A stretch of 18,503 nt of DNA, from contig DASTCC010000290.1 of assembly GCA_035711465.1 (NCBI GenBank), positions 1 through 18,503 on the forward strand, read 5' to 3'. A program made the translations under genes and the position numbers. The stretch's first letter is position 1. The number at the start of each line of letters is the position of its first letter. Shown one piece after another: positions 8,286-15,051 of the stretch. The notes below the pieces were generated by a model that was not told the origin of the DNA, did not search any database, and was given only the letters and a program-made list of their open reading frames with translations. The DNA comes from DASTCC01 sp035711465 (GTDB lineage Bacteria > Acidobacteriota > Vicinamibacteria > Vicinamibacterales > SCN-69-37).

Positions 8286-8929
8286 CGCGTCGACGGCGGC
8301 GTCGGCCGTCGGACGATCCTCAGCTTGCCGCTCTTGCCGCCGCCGCAGAAGAACCGATCGCGCCCGTCGGACTCGAGGCCCGAGACGCCGACGCCGGCCG
8401 GCATGTCGAGGCGTTCGAGCACCTCGCCGCTGGCGGGATCCACTCGACGCAGATCGCTCTCGTCGCCTTCCCACGTGCCGTGCCAGAGCTCGCCGTCGAC
8501 CCAGGTGACCCCGGTGACGAAGCGATCCGACTCGATGGTGCGGAGGATGACGCCGGTTTCGGGATCGATCTGGTGAATCCTGCGATTCCGATATTGCCCG
8601 ACCCACAGCGTGCCTTCGGCCCACGCGAGGCCCGAGTCGCCGCCGCCGCCGGGCGCCGGAATCGTGGCGACGATGCGGCCGGATGCCGGATCGATCTTCT
8701 GGATGCGATCCTCGGCCAGTTGAAAGAAGTGGCGGCCGTCGAAGGCGGTGCCGGCGTGCGCAGCCACGTCGATCGACCGCAAGGTTGTCCCATCAGCCGG
8801 ATCGAGCTCCTGCAGCGTGGCGCCGGTCGCAAACCAGACATGGCGGCCGTCGAAGGTGACGCCGTGCACGTGGTCGGCGCCGCGGTATGGACCATATTCC
8901 TGAACGATTTCTGCATTGGTTCGACGCAT
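8282..8929 (-). CDS. Small beta-propeller protein (YncE/glutamine-cyclotransferase-like)
   Basis: A 215-residue protein built of propeller-blade repeats: VHGVTFDGRHVWFATG, LQELDPADGTTLRSID, RIQKIDPASGRIVATI, SGLAWAEGTLWVGQYRNRRI, HQIDPETGVILRTIES, VTGVTWVDGELWHGTWEG, LRRVDPASGEVLERLD and a closing SGLESDGRDRFFCGGG. The alternation of 'GxxWVDGxLW' and 'xxIDPxTGxxxRTI' strands is typical of Vgb/YncE/SMP-30-like and glutamine-cyclotransferase-like propellers. No signal peptide is present, so it is probably cytoplasmic. I cannot assign catalysis. It starts 9 nt after the stop of the double-HTH regulator and is almost certainly co-transcribed with it, which suggests a sensing or ligand-binding role; that is inference. 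Its SD-like GAGGG is unusually close to the ATG. Confidence 0.75.
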   Translation of the reverse strand: MRRTNAEIVQEYGPYRGADHVHGVTFDGRHVWFATGATLQELDPADGTTLRSIDVAAHAGTAFDGRHFFQLAEDRIQKIDPASGRIVATIPAPGGGGDSGLAWAEGTLWVGQYRNRRIHQIDPETGVILRTIESDRFVTGVTWVDGELWHGTWEGDESDLRRVDPASGEVLERLDMPAGVGVSGLESDGRDRFFCGGGKSGKLRIVRRPTPPSTR

Positions 8930-8938
8930 GCCCTCAGC

Positions 8939-10159
8939 TTATTCAGCGAACGGCGGCGCCGGGAGTAACAACGTCGTCGTGAATCCCGGCAGCGGCGGCG
9001 TCATCCAGCGTCGCGCGCGGCCGCGACCATGCGACTGCACCTTGCCTGAAGCGGCCAGCGCATCCAGCGCGCGTTGAACGGTGCGCTGGCTCGATCCCAG
9101 CGCCATCGCGAGCGCCGAGCTCGACCACGACTCGCCGTCGGCGAGCACCGCCAAGACGTCCGCGTGATCGTCTTCAACCGGCTGCGCGAGCACGACGGCG
9201 TGACGTCCACCCCGCGGCGCCAGCGCGAAGCCGTGCTTCGTCGCGTCTACGCTGGCCAGCGGCCGGACCATCGCCCGCAGGCGCCCCACCTCGACCCGCA
9301 GCCGCACCCGATGCGACTCGTCCGCGGTTCTCGCGCCGAAGGCGCGCGCGACCAGCGTGCCCCGCGGCACATCACCGGGCCACGCCTCGGCCAGCGTCCG
9401 GACGATCGCGAACAGCACGGGCCGCCTGGCGAATCGAATCACCGTGCGTCCCTCGCGCACCACGCGGCGGCAGGCGTCGACGACGAACGCGCGCGACGAG
9501 AACAGCGATTCGACCTCGTCGAGGCGCAGGAGACGCTCGGCGCCGTTGCCGATGAGCCTGGCGGCCGGCGTCGTCAGCACGAGCGCGGCGCGACCGACCT
9601 CGGCCGCGAGCGCAGGAATGCGCGCGGCCCGCGCGGCACGCCCGGCGCGCTCGAGCGCGGCGCGCGCCGCCGTCGTACGAAGGCGACGGACCGCGATCCC
9701 CGCGACGACCAGCTCGTGCGCCGCCCTCGACGCCGGCGGCAACGGCGCCGGATCGAACGCGGCGGCCGCCCGCTCCGCATCGTCGAGCCTCCCGACGAGC
9801 AGCAGACGACGGACCTCGAGATGGCCGGCGTGCGCGGCGTTGGCGCGATCCCCGTGCGCGACGAGAGTCGAGCGCGCGGACGTGAGCCTGTTCGCGGTCC
9901 AGCCCAGATCGCGCGACACCAGCGCGATCTCCGCTTCGGCGACGACGCAGCGGGCGCGGGCGACGGCTTCGCGAGAACCGAACGCGCGCGCGGCCTGGCG
10001 CAGGAGGGCGCGGGCACGGGCGAAGTCGCCGAGCTGCGCCATCGCCATGCCTCGCAGCGCCAGCGCCGGCGCGTCGCCACGCAGCGCCACCCGCTTGAGC
10101 GCCCCGAGCGGATCGCCGGCCGCCAGCGCACGCGCGGCCGCGGTGATCAGCGAGTCCAT
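8939..10159 (-). CDS. TPR-like regulator with two DNA-binding modules
   Basis: A 406-residue, Arg/Ala-rich predicted transcription factor. Residues 1-215 are helical hairpins resembling degenerate TPRs (ALRGMAMAQLGDFARARALL, HLEVRRLLLVGRLDDAERAA). Residues about 243-315 look like an OmpR/PhoB-type winged helix (DVPRGTLVARAFGARTADES, VEVGRLRAMVRPLASV, KHGFAL). Residues about 333-386 form a second HTH (SSSALAMALGSSQRTVQRAL, DALAASGKVQSHGRGRARRW). A hydrophobic, proline-rich tail ends the protein. There is no phosphoacceptor receiver domain. The gene is divergent from a DUF899 gene (79-bp gap) and upstream of the propeller gene, so it probably controls one or both. Having two different DNA-binding modules on one TPR-like scaffold is uncommon. 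The start is the first ATG; its ribosome binding site is weak. Confidence 0.8.
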   Translation of the reverse strand: MDSLITAAARALAAGDPLGALKRVALRGDAPALALRGMAMAQLGDFARARALLRQAARAFGSREAVARARCVVAEAEIALVSRDLGWTANRLTSARSTLVAHGDRANAAHAGHLEVRRLLLVGRLDDAERAAAAFDPAPLPPASRAAHELVVAGIAVRRLRTTAARAALERAGRAARAARIPALAAEVGRAALVLTTPAARLIGNGAERLLRLDEVESLFSSRAFVVDACRRVVREGRTVIRFARRPVLFAIVRTLAEAWPGDVPRGTLVARAFGARTADESHRVRLRVEVGRLRAMVRPLASVDATKHGFALAPRGGRHAVVLAQPVEDDHADVLAVLADGESWSSSALAMALGSSQRTVQRALDALAASGKVQSHGRGRARRWMTPPLPGFTTTLLLPAPPFAE

Positions 10160-10238
10160 CGCAATCCCGTCACACTTGTCACTCCCGCCGGCCGAACCGC
10201 ACCGCTCACACTAATCCACGAAGAAGGAGAGAAGAACA
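10160..10238. promoter_or_regulatory. Divergent control region with TCAC-type repeats
   Basis: This 79-bp region must carry promoters for both the regulator gene (-) and the DUF899 gene (+). GTCAC occurs at 10169-10173 and 10178-10182, and CTCAC at 10205-10209, spaced by 9 and 27 bp. TCACACT is repeated at 10170-10176 and 10206-10212. These direct repeats are candidate half-sites. A purine-rich Shine-Dalgarno (AAGGAGAG) precedes the DUF899 start. No convincing -35/-10 pair was found. Confidence 0.35.
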
Positions 10239-11000
10239 ATGACGACTCACAGGATCGGCACGAAGGACGAATGGCTCGCGGCGCGGCTCGAACTGCTCGA
10301 GGCGGAAAAGGCGCTGACCAGGCAAAGCGACGCGGTGGCGCGGCAGCGGCAGGCACTGCCCTGGGTGCGCATCGACAAATCCTATCGATTCGACACCGAC
10401 GCCGGCGGCGCCTCGCTGCCGGACCTGTTCGCGGGCCGATCGCAGCTGCTCGTCTATCACTTCATGTTCGGGCCCGACTACCGCGCCGGCTGCCCGTCGT
10501 GCTCGGCGATCGCCGACGGCTTCAACGGCATTGCCGTGCACCTCGCCAATCACGACGTGATGTTGTGGGCGGTGTCGCGCGCGCCGTTGGCAAAGCTGCA
10601 GAACTACAAGAAGCGGCTGGGCTGGACGTTTCCCTGGGCCTCGTCGTTCGGCAGCGACTTCAACGCCGACTTCAGCGTCGGGTTCACCGAAGCGGAACAG
10701 CGGGCCGGCATCGAGTACAACTACCGGCGCGAGAAGCCGTGGACGGGCGGGAGCGCGGGCACGAAGGCGGTCGCGAGCACGACCGGCGCCGATGCCGCGG
10801 CCTACACACGCGAGCGGCCGGGCATGAGCGCGTTCGTCCTCGACGATGGCGTCGTGCATCACACCTACTCGACGTTCTCGCGCGGGCTCGACGGGCTCTG
10901 GAACATGTTCCAGTGGCTCGACCGCGCGCCGCTCGGCCGCAACGAGCAGGGGATCTGGTGGCGTCGGAACGACGAGTACGCTGGCGTCGCGCGCACCTGA
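10239..11000 (+). CDS. DUF899 family thioredoxin-like protein
   Basis: A 253-residue cytoplasmic protein of the DUF899 (thioredoxin-like) family. Diagnostic features are an N-terminal helical segment, ALPWVRIDKSYRF (about 39-51), the LPDLFAGRSQLLVYHFMFGP strand (about 60-79), a CPSC pair (Cys85 and Cys88) in the position of a redox motif, SRAPLAKLQNYKKRLGWTFPW in mid-protein, and the C-terminal WNMFQWLDRAPLGRNEQG. The family resembles AhpC/thioredoxin folds, but its reaction is not firmly established; a redox or peroxide-linked role is an inference from the cysteine pair. The ATG is well supported by AAGGAGAG upstream. The divergent TPR/double-HTH gene is its likely regulator. A hairpin after the stop may end transcription. 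Confidence 0.92.
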   Translation: MTTHRIGTKDEWLAARLELLEAEKALTRQSDAVARQRQALPWVRIDKSYRFDTDAGGASLPDLFAGRSQLLVYHFMFGPDYRAGCPSCSAIADGFNGIAVHLANHDVMLWAVSRAPLAKLQNYKKRLGWTFPWASSFGSDFNADFSVGFTEAEQRAGIEYNYRREKPWTGGSAGTKAVASTTGADAAAYTRERPGMSAFVLDDGVVHHTYSTFSRGLDGLWNMFQWLDRAPLGRNEQGIWWRRNDEYAGVART

Positions 11001-11016
11001 AGACCGGCGCTCGCAC

Positions 11017-11042
11017 GACGCGAGTCGTTACCGACGCTCGTC
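11017..11042. terminator. Candidate bidirectional terminator hairpin
   Basis: An 11-bp inverted repeat with 9 of 11 pairs (GACGCGAGTCG, loop TTAC, CGACGCTCGTC) lies in the 58-bp gap between two convergent genes (DUF899 and SRPBCC). It has no T-run on either side, so it may only stabilise 3' ends. Confidence 0.4.
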
Positions 11043-11058
11043 TGACCCCTTGCCCCGG

Positions 11059-11559
11059 TCACTCACCCATGGTCTTCCCCGTCTCGATGAGCGACTTCAG
11101 ATCGCTGAGGATCCAGGCCCATCCGCCGGCGCCCTGCTCGGAGAACTTGCTCGCGACCATCGCGGCCATGATCGGCGCGCCCTCGAGCTCGTGTGTGACC
11201 GTGAGGCGGGAGAAGCCTGAGGCCGTCGGCTCGATCTCCCAGATCACGCGCGTGAAGCCCTCCGCTTCGTTCGCGGGCTGGAAGAGAAAGCGATAGGTCT
11301 GCACCAGCCTGCGCGGCGGCGTCGCCTCGACCACCTCGCCGTCGACGACGACCTCCGGCAGGCCGAACTTGATCATGTCCGGGGTCGCGTGGGCACGATA
11401 GGCGCCGCCGGGGCGGAGATCGTAGTCGGCGCGGCCCTTGTATCCGTACTTCTGCGTCCACTCGGGCGACGTGATCGCCTCCCAGATCGTCTGCGGTGTC
11501 GCCTTGATGTAGACCTCGTAGACCTGCGTGGTCACGCCCGCTTTCGTGTCTGTCGCCAT
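11059..11559 (-). CDS. SRPBCC / AHSA1-like protein
   Basis: A 166-residue START/SRPBCC-fold protein of the AHSA1 (Hsp90-ATPase-activator-like) group. Visible hallmarks are the first strand TTQVYEVYIKATPQTIWEAI (about 10-29), TSPEWTQKYGYKGRADYDLR (about 30-49) and the following PGGAYRAHA, PPRRLVQTYRFLF, TRVIWEIEPTASGFSRLTVT, and the C-terminal long helix with GGWAWILSDLKSLIETGK. The fold has a hydrophobic ligand cavity; the ligand here is unknown. I choose the ATG at 11559, not the much longer open frame upstream, because GGAGG lies 7 nt before it and the family N-terminus follows. The start lies 28 nt inside the end of the arsR frame, so the two genes are translationally linked. ArsR-SRPBCC pairs are common in bacteria. 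Confidence 0.93.
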   Translation of the reverse strand: MATDTKAGVTTQVYEVYIKATPQTIWEAITSPEWTQKYGYKGRADYDLRPGGAYRAHATPDMIKFGLPEVVVDGEVVEATPPRRLVQTYRFLFQPANEAEGFTRVIWEIEPTASGFSRLTVTHELEGAPIMAAMVASKFSEQGAGGWAWILSDLKSLIETGKTMGE

Positions 11560-11873
11560 GCCTTGGCCTCCAGTTGCGTCTTGAGATCCGCGAGCGCCGA
11601 TACCTGGTGCTCCGCGTACTTGTGAATCCACCGGTTGTGAATCAACCGGATCGGCACCGGGTTGAGGAAATGCAGCTTCTCGCGCCCCGACCGGCGCGTG
11701 ATCACCAGGCCCGCCTCTTCGAGGACGCGGAGATGCTTCATGACGCCGAACCGGGTCATCTCCAGCTGCGACTCGAGCTCGGTGAGCGTCTGGCCATCGC
11801 GTGCGAACAGCACGTCGAGCAGATAGCGACGGGTCACGTCCGCCAGTGCCTTGAAAACGCGGTCGTCGCTCAT
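11532..11873 (-). CDS. ArsR-family winged-helix repressor
   Basis: A 113-residue ArsR/SmtB-type regulator. The opening FKALADVTRRYLLDVLF and the recognition region LTELESQLEMTRFGVMKHLR followed by VLEEAGLVITRRSGREKLHF are textbook family sequence. No obvious metal-binding cysteines are present, so it belongs with the non-metal ArsR group that accompanies SRPBCC genes. It probably represses its own operon by binding the inverted repeat 14 bp upstream of its start. The promoter's -10 ends 8 nt before the ATG and there is no clear Shine-Dalgarno, so the mRNA may be leaderless. It overlaps the SRPBCC gene by 28 nt. Confidence 0.93.
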   Translation of the reverse strand: MSDDRVFKALADVTRRYLLDVLFARDGQTLTELESQLEMTRFGVMKHLRVLEEAGLVITRRSGREKLHFLNPVPIRLIHNRWIHKYAEHQVSALADLKTQLEAKAWRQTRKRA

Positions 11874-11881
11874 CGCCGCCG

Positions 11882-11911
11882 ATGATATGTGACCATTTAG
11901 TCACATGTCAA
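11882..11911 (-). promoter_or_regulatory. arsR promoter
   Basis: On the - strand, a perfect TTGACA (11911-11906), an 18-bp spacer and TATCAT (11887-11882; 5/6 to consensus). The predicted start site is only 1-2 nt before the ATG at 11873. Confidence 0.65.
11887..11906. promoter_or_regulatory. Candidate ArsR operator
   Basis: A perfect inverted repeat with 7-bp arms, ATGTGAC and GTCACAT, around a 6-bp centre (CATTTA). It fills the space between the -35 and -10 of the arsR promoter, the usual position for an autorepressor site. The nearby radical SAM promoter is about 30 bp away and may not be affected. Confidence 0.65.
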
Positions 11912-11934
11912 GAGCGGCCCGGATCCGGCCGCCG

Positions 11935-11943
11935 TGCTAGAGT
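11935..11943 (+). promoter_or_regulatory. Extended -10 promoter of the radical SAM gene
   Basis: TGCTAGAGT fits the extended -10 pattern TGnTAnAnT. No good -35 is seen 16-18 bp upstream, as is allowed for extended -10 promoters. The predicted leader of about 37 nt holds a GAGAGG ribosome binding site. Confidence 0.4.
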
Positions 11944-11986
11944 GTGCTGCCGGCACATCGTTTTGCGGACGGATCTGAGAGGTGGG

Positions 11987-13585
11987 ATGTCAGGCCACAA
12001 CGGCGGCGGTGCGACCGGAACTCCGGCGCGCCCGACACGGGCGCGCGTTCATCTAATCAATCCCAGCGACGTCTCGTTCGGCGTCGCCGTGATCACGCCG
12101 CGCTGGCTGTTCGTGCTGGCGGCGGCGACCGGCTCGACTTGGGGCGATCCCGTACTCGTCGACGAGACGCTCGACCCCGTCGATCCCGCGTCCTTCGCCG
12201 CCGGCGACGTCGTCGGCATCGGCATCCACACCAGCAACGCGTTGCGCGGCTACGAGATCGGGCGCATGGCGCGCGAGCGCGGCGCCTGGGTGGTGTACGG
12301 CGGCATACACGCGACGCTGTTCCCCGACGAAGCGCGCGAGCTCGGCGGCGCGCACGCCGTCGTTCGCGGCGACGGCGACGTCGTCTGGCCGCAGGTAGTG
12401 GCCGACTGCATCGCCGGACGGCCGGCCCCGCAGTACGAAGGCGGACGAATCTCCGGCGATCGCTTCGCGGCGGCGCGATGGGACCTGCTGCCGAGCGGCC
12501 GCTACATGTGGGGATCGGTGCAGACGGTGCGCGGCTGCCCGAAGCACTGCTCGTTCTGTTCGGTGTGGCGGACCGACGGGCAGGAGCCGCGGCAGCGCGA
12601 GGTCGATCGCGTGGTCGGCGAGATCGTCGAGCTGCGGCGCCGCGGATTCCGATTCATCGCGCTCGCCGACGACAATTTCTATCCGGTCTCGTTCGCCGAT
12701 CTCGCGCAGGCGCGCCGCCGCGCCGACCCGACGCGGCTGCATCAGCTCGAAGCGCTGCGTGCGGATCGCATGGAACTGATGGCGCAGCTCGCCAAGCTGC
12801 CCGACGATCTCGTGTTCTACACGCAGATCACGATGGAGGCGGCTGAGGATCCCGAGTTCCTGAAAGCGATGCGGCGCGCGCATATCCGCGGCGCGCTGGT
12901 CGGCGTCGAGTCAGTGACCGCGGCCGGCCTGAAGGACGTCTACAAGGGCTTCAACCTGGCCGGAGAGTCGCTGGTCGCCAGGCTGCGCGCGTTTCGCGAG
13001 CACGACATCCATGTGCTCGGCTCGTTCATCTTCGGGCTGCCAAGCGACGATCGCGGCACCTTCGACGCGACGGTCGCGCTGGCGCAGCGCGCCAACCTGA
13101 CCTTTGCCCAGTTCGTGCTGCTGACGCCGTTTCCCGGCACCGTCGACTTCGAAAAATGGGCCGCCAGCGAGGACAACCGCGACCGGCACGTCAACGGCGT
13201 GCCGATCACGCGTCACTGGCTGATTCCCAAACACCAGCGGCCGAAGCTGTTTTCGCCGCACCCGCAGATGTCGCTCGAGGAGATTCGCACCGGCGCGCAG
13301 GGCGCGTGGGACCGCTTCTACGGCTGGGGCAACGTCTGGGATCGCTCGCGAGTCGTGAAGTCGATCAAGGCGCGGCTCGCGTTCGTGCTCGTGTCGCGGC
13401 TCTACCGGCAGATGTACGCCAACACCGGCATCGCGACCGACAGCGCCCGCGTCGCCCGCTCGACGCACCGCGCGCGGTGGATCGGCACGGTCACCCGCCG
13501 GCTGTTCCTGACCACGCCGATGCCGGATCTCCAGATGCCGGCTCGCGACGCGCGGCCGCAGGTCACGCTACAGCCGGTCGAGTAG
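11987..13585 (+). CDS. B12-binding-domain radical SAM protein
   Basis: About 532 residues. Residues about 20-150 form a Rossmann-like cobalamin-binding type domain (VVGIGIHTSNALRGYEIGRM, VVYGGIHATLFPDEARELGG, VVRGDGDVVWPQVV), without the DxHxxG motif of His-on cobalamin proteins. The radical SAM core follows with CPKHCSFC (Cys184, Cys188, Cys191: CxxxCxxC) binding the 4Fe-4S cluster, then GFRFIALADDNFYP, GVESVTAAGLKDVYKGFN and LGSFIFGLPSDD. The C-terminal 130 residues resemble the tails of related acidobacterial and hopanoid-methylase-like enzymes. It probably catalyses a radical methylation or rearrangement; the substrate is unknown. The ATG at 11987 is chosen over an upstream in-frame ATG because GAGAGG lies 4 nt before it. 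Its 3' end overlaps the helicase gene by 23 bp. Confidence 0.88.
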   Translation: MSGHNGGGATGTPARPTRARVHLINPSDVSFGVAVITPRWLFVLAAATGSTWGDPVLVDETLDPVDPASFAAGDVVGIGIHTSNALRGYEIGRMARERGAWVVYGGIHATLFPDEARELGGAHAVVRGDGDVVWPQVVADCIAGRPAPQYEGGRISGDRFAAARWDLLPSGRYMWGSVQTVRGCPKHCSFCSVWRTDGQEPRQREVDRVVGEIVELRRRGFRFIALADDNFYPVSFADLAQARRRADPTRLHQLEALRADRMELMAQLAKLPDDLVFYTQITMEAAEDPEFLKAMRRAHIRGALVGVESVTAAGLKDVYKGFNLAGESLVARLRAFREHDIHVLGSFIFGLPSDDRGTFDATVALAQRANLTFAQFVLLTPFPGTVDFEKWAASEDNRDRHVNGVPITRHWLIPKHQRPKLFSPHPQMSLEEIRTGAQGAWDRFYGWGNVWDRSRVVKSIKARLAFVLVSRLYRQMYANTGIATDSARVARSTHRARWIGTVTRRLFLTTPMPDLQMPARDARPQVTLQPVE

Positions 13586-14804
13586 AAGGCGCGGCGCCAC
13601 GGCGCCGGCGGAAACCGCGGTCGCGAGCGACACCGCGTGGATGTCGCGCCCGCGCTCTCTCGACCGTCCGATCCTCCCGGACCAGATCGGGCGCGCCGAC
13701 ACGCTCGAGCGGCGATGCCACCAGCCGCTGGATGCCGCGAAGCAGGTCCGAGTCCGATCCGGCCACCAGCGACACGGCCCGCCCATCGCGTCCCGCACGG
13801 CCGGTGCGCCCGACGCGATGCACGTAGTCCTCGGCGACCAGCGGCAGATCGAAGTTGACGACCAGCGGCAGCTGGACGATGTCCAGGCCGCGAGCGGCGA
13901 TATCCGTGGCGACGAGCACGCGGACGCGACCGGCCTTGAAGTCCTCGAGCGCGCGGCTTCGCGCGTTCTGGCTCTTGTTGCCGTGGATGACGCCGGCGCG
14001 CACGCCGCGATGTCCGAGCGCCTCGCCGACGCGATTGGCGCCGCGCTTCGTCCGGCAGAACACCAGCGCCTGCGGCTCGTCGGGCGTCGTCAGGATCTGC
14101 AGCAGCGCGTCGCGCTTGCGATCGAGCGCGACGTGGTGGACCTCGTGCTTCACCGTCGTCGCCACCATCTGCGCGCTGGCGACGTCGACTCGAGCCGGGT
14201 GGCGGGTGAACTCCGACGACAGACGGACCACCGCGTCCGAGAACGTCGCCGAGAACATCAGCGTCTGCCGATCCCGCGGCAGCGCCGCGACGACGCGGCG
14301 CAGCGCCGGCAGGAAGCCCATGTCGAGCATGCGATCGGCCTCGTCGAGGGTAAGCACTTCGATCGCGGACAGATCGACGGTCCGCCGCTGCAGGTGGTCG
14401 ATCAACCGCCCCGGCGTGGCAACGATGATGTCGGTGCCGCGCTTCAACGAGTCGATCTGCCGGCCCATCGGCACGCCGCCGTAGACGACCGTGACTCGCA
14501 TCTGGACCGGCGCGGCATATGCCACCAGCGCCTGATGCACCTGCACGGCGAGCTCACGCGTCGGCGCGAGGACGAGACCGCGTGGCTTGATCCGGCCGGC
14601 GCCCGGCCGCCGCGTGTGAAGGCGCTCGATCATCGGCAGCCCGAATGCCGCGGTCTTTCCAGTTCCGGTAAGCGCGCGCGCCAGGAGATCGACGCCGGTC
14701 AACACGACGGGAATGGCCTGGACCTGAATGGGTGTTGGAGTCTCGTAGCCAAGCCGCGCGAGCGAACCGCACACGGCGGGACTGAGACCGAGATTGGAGA
14801 ACAT
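13563..14804 (-). CDS. DEAD-box ATP-dependent RNA helicase (RhlE-like)
   Basis: A 413-residue DEAD-box helicase with every core motif visible: Q motif TPTPIQVQAIP (Gln27), motif I ALTGTGKT (44-51), PTREL (81-85), GG (109-110), TPGR (130-133), DEAD (154-157), SAT (185-187), ALVFCRTKRGA (246-256), ATDIAARGLDI (299-309) and HRVGRTGR (329-336). Motif I has Leu where Gln is usual (AQTGTGKT). A basic, arginine-rich tail (about 370-413) is typical of RhlE-type proteins and likely aids RNA binding. It should unwind short RNA duplexes in ribosome assembly or RNA decay. The leader contains two further hairpins (14831-14852 and 14900-14917), suggesting RNA-level control. The ribosome binding site is weak (GAAGG, 11 nt before ATG). 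Confidence 0.95.
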   Translation of the reverse strand: MFSNLGLSPAVCGSLARLGYETPTPIQVQAIPVVLTGVDLLARALTGTGKTAAFGLPMIERLHTRRPGAGRIKPRGLVLAPTRELAVQVHQALVAYAAPVQMRVTVVYGGVPMGRQIDSLKRGTDIIVATPGRLIDHLQRRTVDLSAIEVLTLDEADRMLDMGFLPALRRVVAALPRDRQTLMFSATFSDAVVRLSSEFTRHPARVDVASAQMVATTVKHEVHHVALDRKRDALLQILTTPDEPQALVFCRTKRGANRVGEALGHRGVRAGVIHGNKSQNARSRALEDFKAGRVRVLVATDIAARGLDIVQLPLVVNFDLPLVAEDYVHRVGRTGRAGRDGRAVSLVAGSDSDLLRGIQRLVASPLERVGAPDLVREDRTVERARARHPRGVARDRGFRRRRGAAPSTRPAVA

Positions 14805-14830
14805 GAACGGTCAAACCTTCAGTAGGCCGA

Positions 14831-14852
14831 GAGCGCTTTCCCAGCGGCGCTC
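14831..14852 (-). other. Hairpin in the helicase 5' leader
   Basis: Perfect arms GAGCGC and GCGCTC with a 10-nt loop, extendable by one A-T pair outward. It ends about 27 nt before the helicase ATG, close enough to influence ribosome access. Confidence 0.4.
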
Positions 14853-14899
14853 TTCGGCGGATGTAGACACGCGGACGCCGTCATGGCATCAGGTGTCGA

Positions 14900-14917
14900 T
14901 CGAAGCAGACGCTTCGA
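14900..14917 (-). other. Hairpin in the helicase 5' leader
   Basis: A perfect 7-bp stem with a 4-nt loop (TCGAAGC, AGAC, GCTTCGA on the + strand). Together with its neighbour it gives the helicase mRNA a structured leader. Confidence 0.4.
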
Positions 14918-14956
14918 GCGGATTCGTCTCGTGGCTACGCTGGATATAAGAAGGAA

Positions 14957-14973
14957 CGGGCCGAAGGGGCCCG
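14957..14973 (-). terminator. Candidate Rho-independent terminator
   Basis: A GC-rich stem (CGGGCC, 5-nt loop, GGCCCG) followed on the - strand by a pyrimidine-rich TTCCTTCTT. It lies about 80 bp beyond the stop of the small secreted protein and would end the padR-ADOP operon. If the helicase is transcribed from further upstream, it could instead act as an attenuator. Confidence 0.5.
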
Positions 14974-15051
14974 CGACGCTTACAGACCGCAGAGCGCGTG
15001 GGAAGATCCGACGCCAACGAGCTTATCACACGCGCCCGGAAAGCCCCGGCG

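Larger units (their letters stand above)
14805..15051. other. Intergenic region: terminator and structured helicase leader
   Basis: 247 bases with no supportable gene; an 80-codon open frame on the + strand lacks any family resemblance. On the - strand it contains, in order of transcription, a terminator-like hairpin (14957-14973) and two perfect hairpins with 7-bp arms (14900-14917 and 14831-14852) before the helicase ATG. I could not identify the helicase promoter with confidence. Confidence 0.5.

Noticed and set aside
7185..8624. A 479-codon - strand frame under araC and the ankyrin 3' end
   Set aside because: Antisense to a clear AraC protein; composition typical of a shadow frame.
9074..11296. 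A 740-codon + strand frame spanning the regulator and the DUF899 gene
   Set aside because: It runs antisense to the regulator and out of frame through DUF899; the product is arginine-rich and has no family resemblance.
11560..11904. A longer start for the SRPBCC protein, adding 115 residues
   Set aside because: This is the out-of-frame reading of arsR; the ATG at 11559 has GGAGG and begins the family sequence.
13641..14825. A 394-codon + strand frame opposite the helicase
   Set aside because: Antisense to a DEAD-box gene in which every motif is intact; no recognisable domain.
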